DNA from: an uncultured Thermoleophilia bacterium
GTDB taxonomy: Bacteria > Actinomycetota > Thermoleophilia > Gaiellales > F1-60-MAGs149
NCBI GenBank assembly: GCA_902806305.1
Contig: CADCWC010000257.1
Coordinates: 1-6,101, forward strand
Reading direction: 5' to 3'
Length of the DNA: 6,101 nt
The notes under the pieces are model-generated. The model was given only the letters and a program-made list of their open reading frames with translations. It was not told where the DNA came from and did not search any database. A program made the translations under genes and the position numbers. Below are positions 5,906 to 6,101 of this stretch, piece by piece. Each line of letters opens with the position of its first letter. The first letter of the stretch is position 1.

Positions 5906-5935
5906 ATCCTAGCCGCGCCGTCCGACCGTGCGCAA
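5906..5935 (-). promoter_or_regulatory. Candidate sigma-70-type promoter of the operon
   Basis: On the minus strand, TTGCGC (5935-5930) and TAGGAT (5911-5906) are separated by 18 nt. TAGGAT fits the actinobacterial -10 form TAGRRT; the -35 matches the consensus only at TTG. The expected start of transcription is near 5899, inside the operator-like palindrome, leaving a leader of about 30 nt before enzyme A. No comparable promoter was recognised in the 88-nt gap between the LacI and MaoC genes, so this probably serves the whole operon. Confidence 0.45.
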
Positions 5936-5960
5936 CCGCGGGGCGTCGGGGAACCCGTCG

Positions 5961-5988
5961 CGCGTCACGCCGAGAGGCGCGTGACGCG
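5961..5988 (-). terminator. GC-rich hairpin over the upstream gene's stop codon
   Basis: The arms CGCGTCACGC (5961-5970) and GCGTGACGCG (5979-5988) form a perfect 10-bp inverted repeat with an 8-nt loop. On the minus strand the upstream gene's TGA (5967-5965) lies within the second arm. No T-run follows, so it is not a classical rho-independent terminator, but tail-less GC hairpins are often proposed as terminators in actinobacteria. It would separate the upstream gene from the operon promoter. It could instead be a protein-binding palindrome. Confidence 0.5.
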
Positions 5989-6101
5989 GGCGTCCAGACA
6001 GGCGGCGACCACGGGCAGCTCCACGTCGAGGCGACCGGGCGCGAGGATCACGTGATGGGTCACGCCGCTCTCTATCAACCGGGTCGACCCCTCCAGGCTG
6101 C
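5965..6101 (-). CDS. C-terminal fragment of an upstream gene, function unassigned
   Basis: The last 44 codons of a frame entering from the right edge, ending TGA at 5967-5965. The residues include LIESGVTHHVILAP (8-21), GRLDVELPVVAACLDARVTRL (22-42) and a final SA. The other two minus frames are arginine-rich or stopped early, while this one has a balanced composition and a hydrophobic strand (VTHHVILAP) followed by an amphipathic helix, as in the C-terminal end of an alpha/beta enzyme. The GVTH-plus-strand pattern recalls the C-terminus of LLM flavin-dependent oxidoreductases, but the fragment is too short to assign. It runs in the same direction as the operon, 94 nt upstream of it. Confidence 0.55.
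   Translation of the reverse strand, partial: SLEGSTRLIESGVTHHVILAPGRLDVELPVVAACLDARVTRLSA

Noticed and set aside
29..5912. Long plus-strand open frames (for example 29-1165, 1190-2986, 2935-5118 and 4959-5912)
   Set aside because: They lie opposite well-recognised minus-strand genes, have Arg/Ala/Gly/Pro/Asp/Val-dominated composition and show no domain motifs; they are typical antisense shadows of high-GC coding sequence.
1..6101. CRISPR arrays, insertion sequences, tRNA or rRNA genes, attachment sites
   Set aside because: No regularly spaced repeats, transposase motifs, terminal inverted repeats or cloverleaf-like sequence were recognised on either strand.

Overview
The window is GC-rich (roughly 70 percent or more by eye), strongly G/C-biased at third codon positions, and all six visible gene ends use TGA. 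This suggests a high-GC actinobacterium; the exact group cannot be read from 6 kb. All genes supported here lie on the minus strand. The long plus-strand reading frames look like shadows of high-GC coding sequence.

In transcription order (right to left): (a) 5965-6101, the last 44 codons of an upstream gene running off the right edge, with a perfect 10-bp hairpin over its stop codon; (b) 5871-5964, a control region with a plausible promoter (TTGCGC, 18 nt, TAGGAT) and a CG-centred LacI-type pseudo-palindrome at the expected transcription start; (c) 4737-5870, an enolase-superfamily dehydratase (enzyme A) interrupted by one in-frame TAG, with reading frame and catalytic residues kept downstream; (d) 3586-4737, a second enolase-superfamily protein (enzyme B), its ATG overlapping A's stop as TGATG; (e) 2806-3576, an SDR oxidoreductase; (f) 1703-about 2704, a LacI-family regulator with no ATG/GTG/TTG start ahead of its DNA-binding domain; (g) 1093-1614, a MaoC-like hot-dog dehydratase; (h) 1-1087, a class III (CaiB/BaiF) CoA-transferase running off the left edge.

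The tight spacing (1-nt overlap, 9-nt gap, possible stop overlap, 88-nt gap, 5-nt gap) points to one operon. The first half looks like oxidative acid-sugar catabolism: enolase-superfamily dehydratases make 2-keto-3-deoxy acids, the SDR oxidises a hydroxyl, and the LacI protein probably senses a pathway compound and represses the leader promoter. The second half (MaoC plus CoA-transferase) suggests a carboxylic acid is then handled as a CoA thioester. The substrate cannot be read from sequence.

The points most worth a second look are the amber codon in enzyme A, the missing canonical start of the LacI gene (with a possible CTG start in a CTGA overlap and a (DGRx)3 leader), the promoter/operator layout, and substitutions at expected catalytic positions in three enzymes. 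I did not find evidence of a wholly new type of system.
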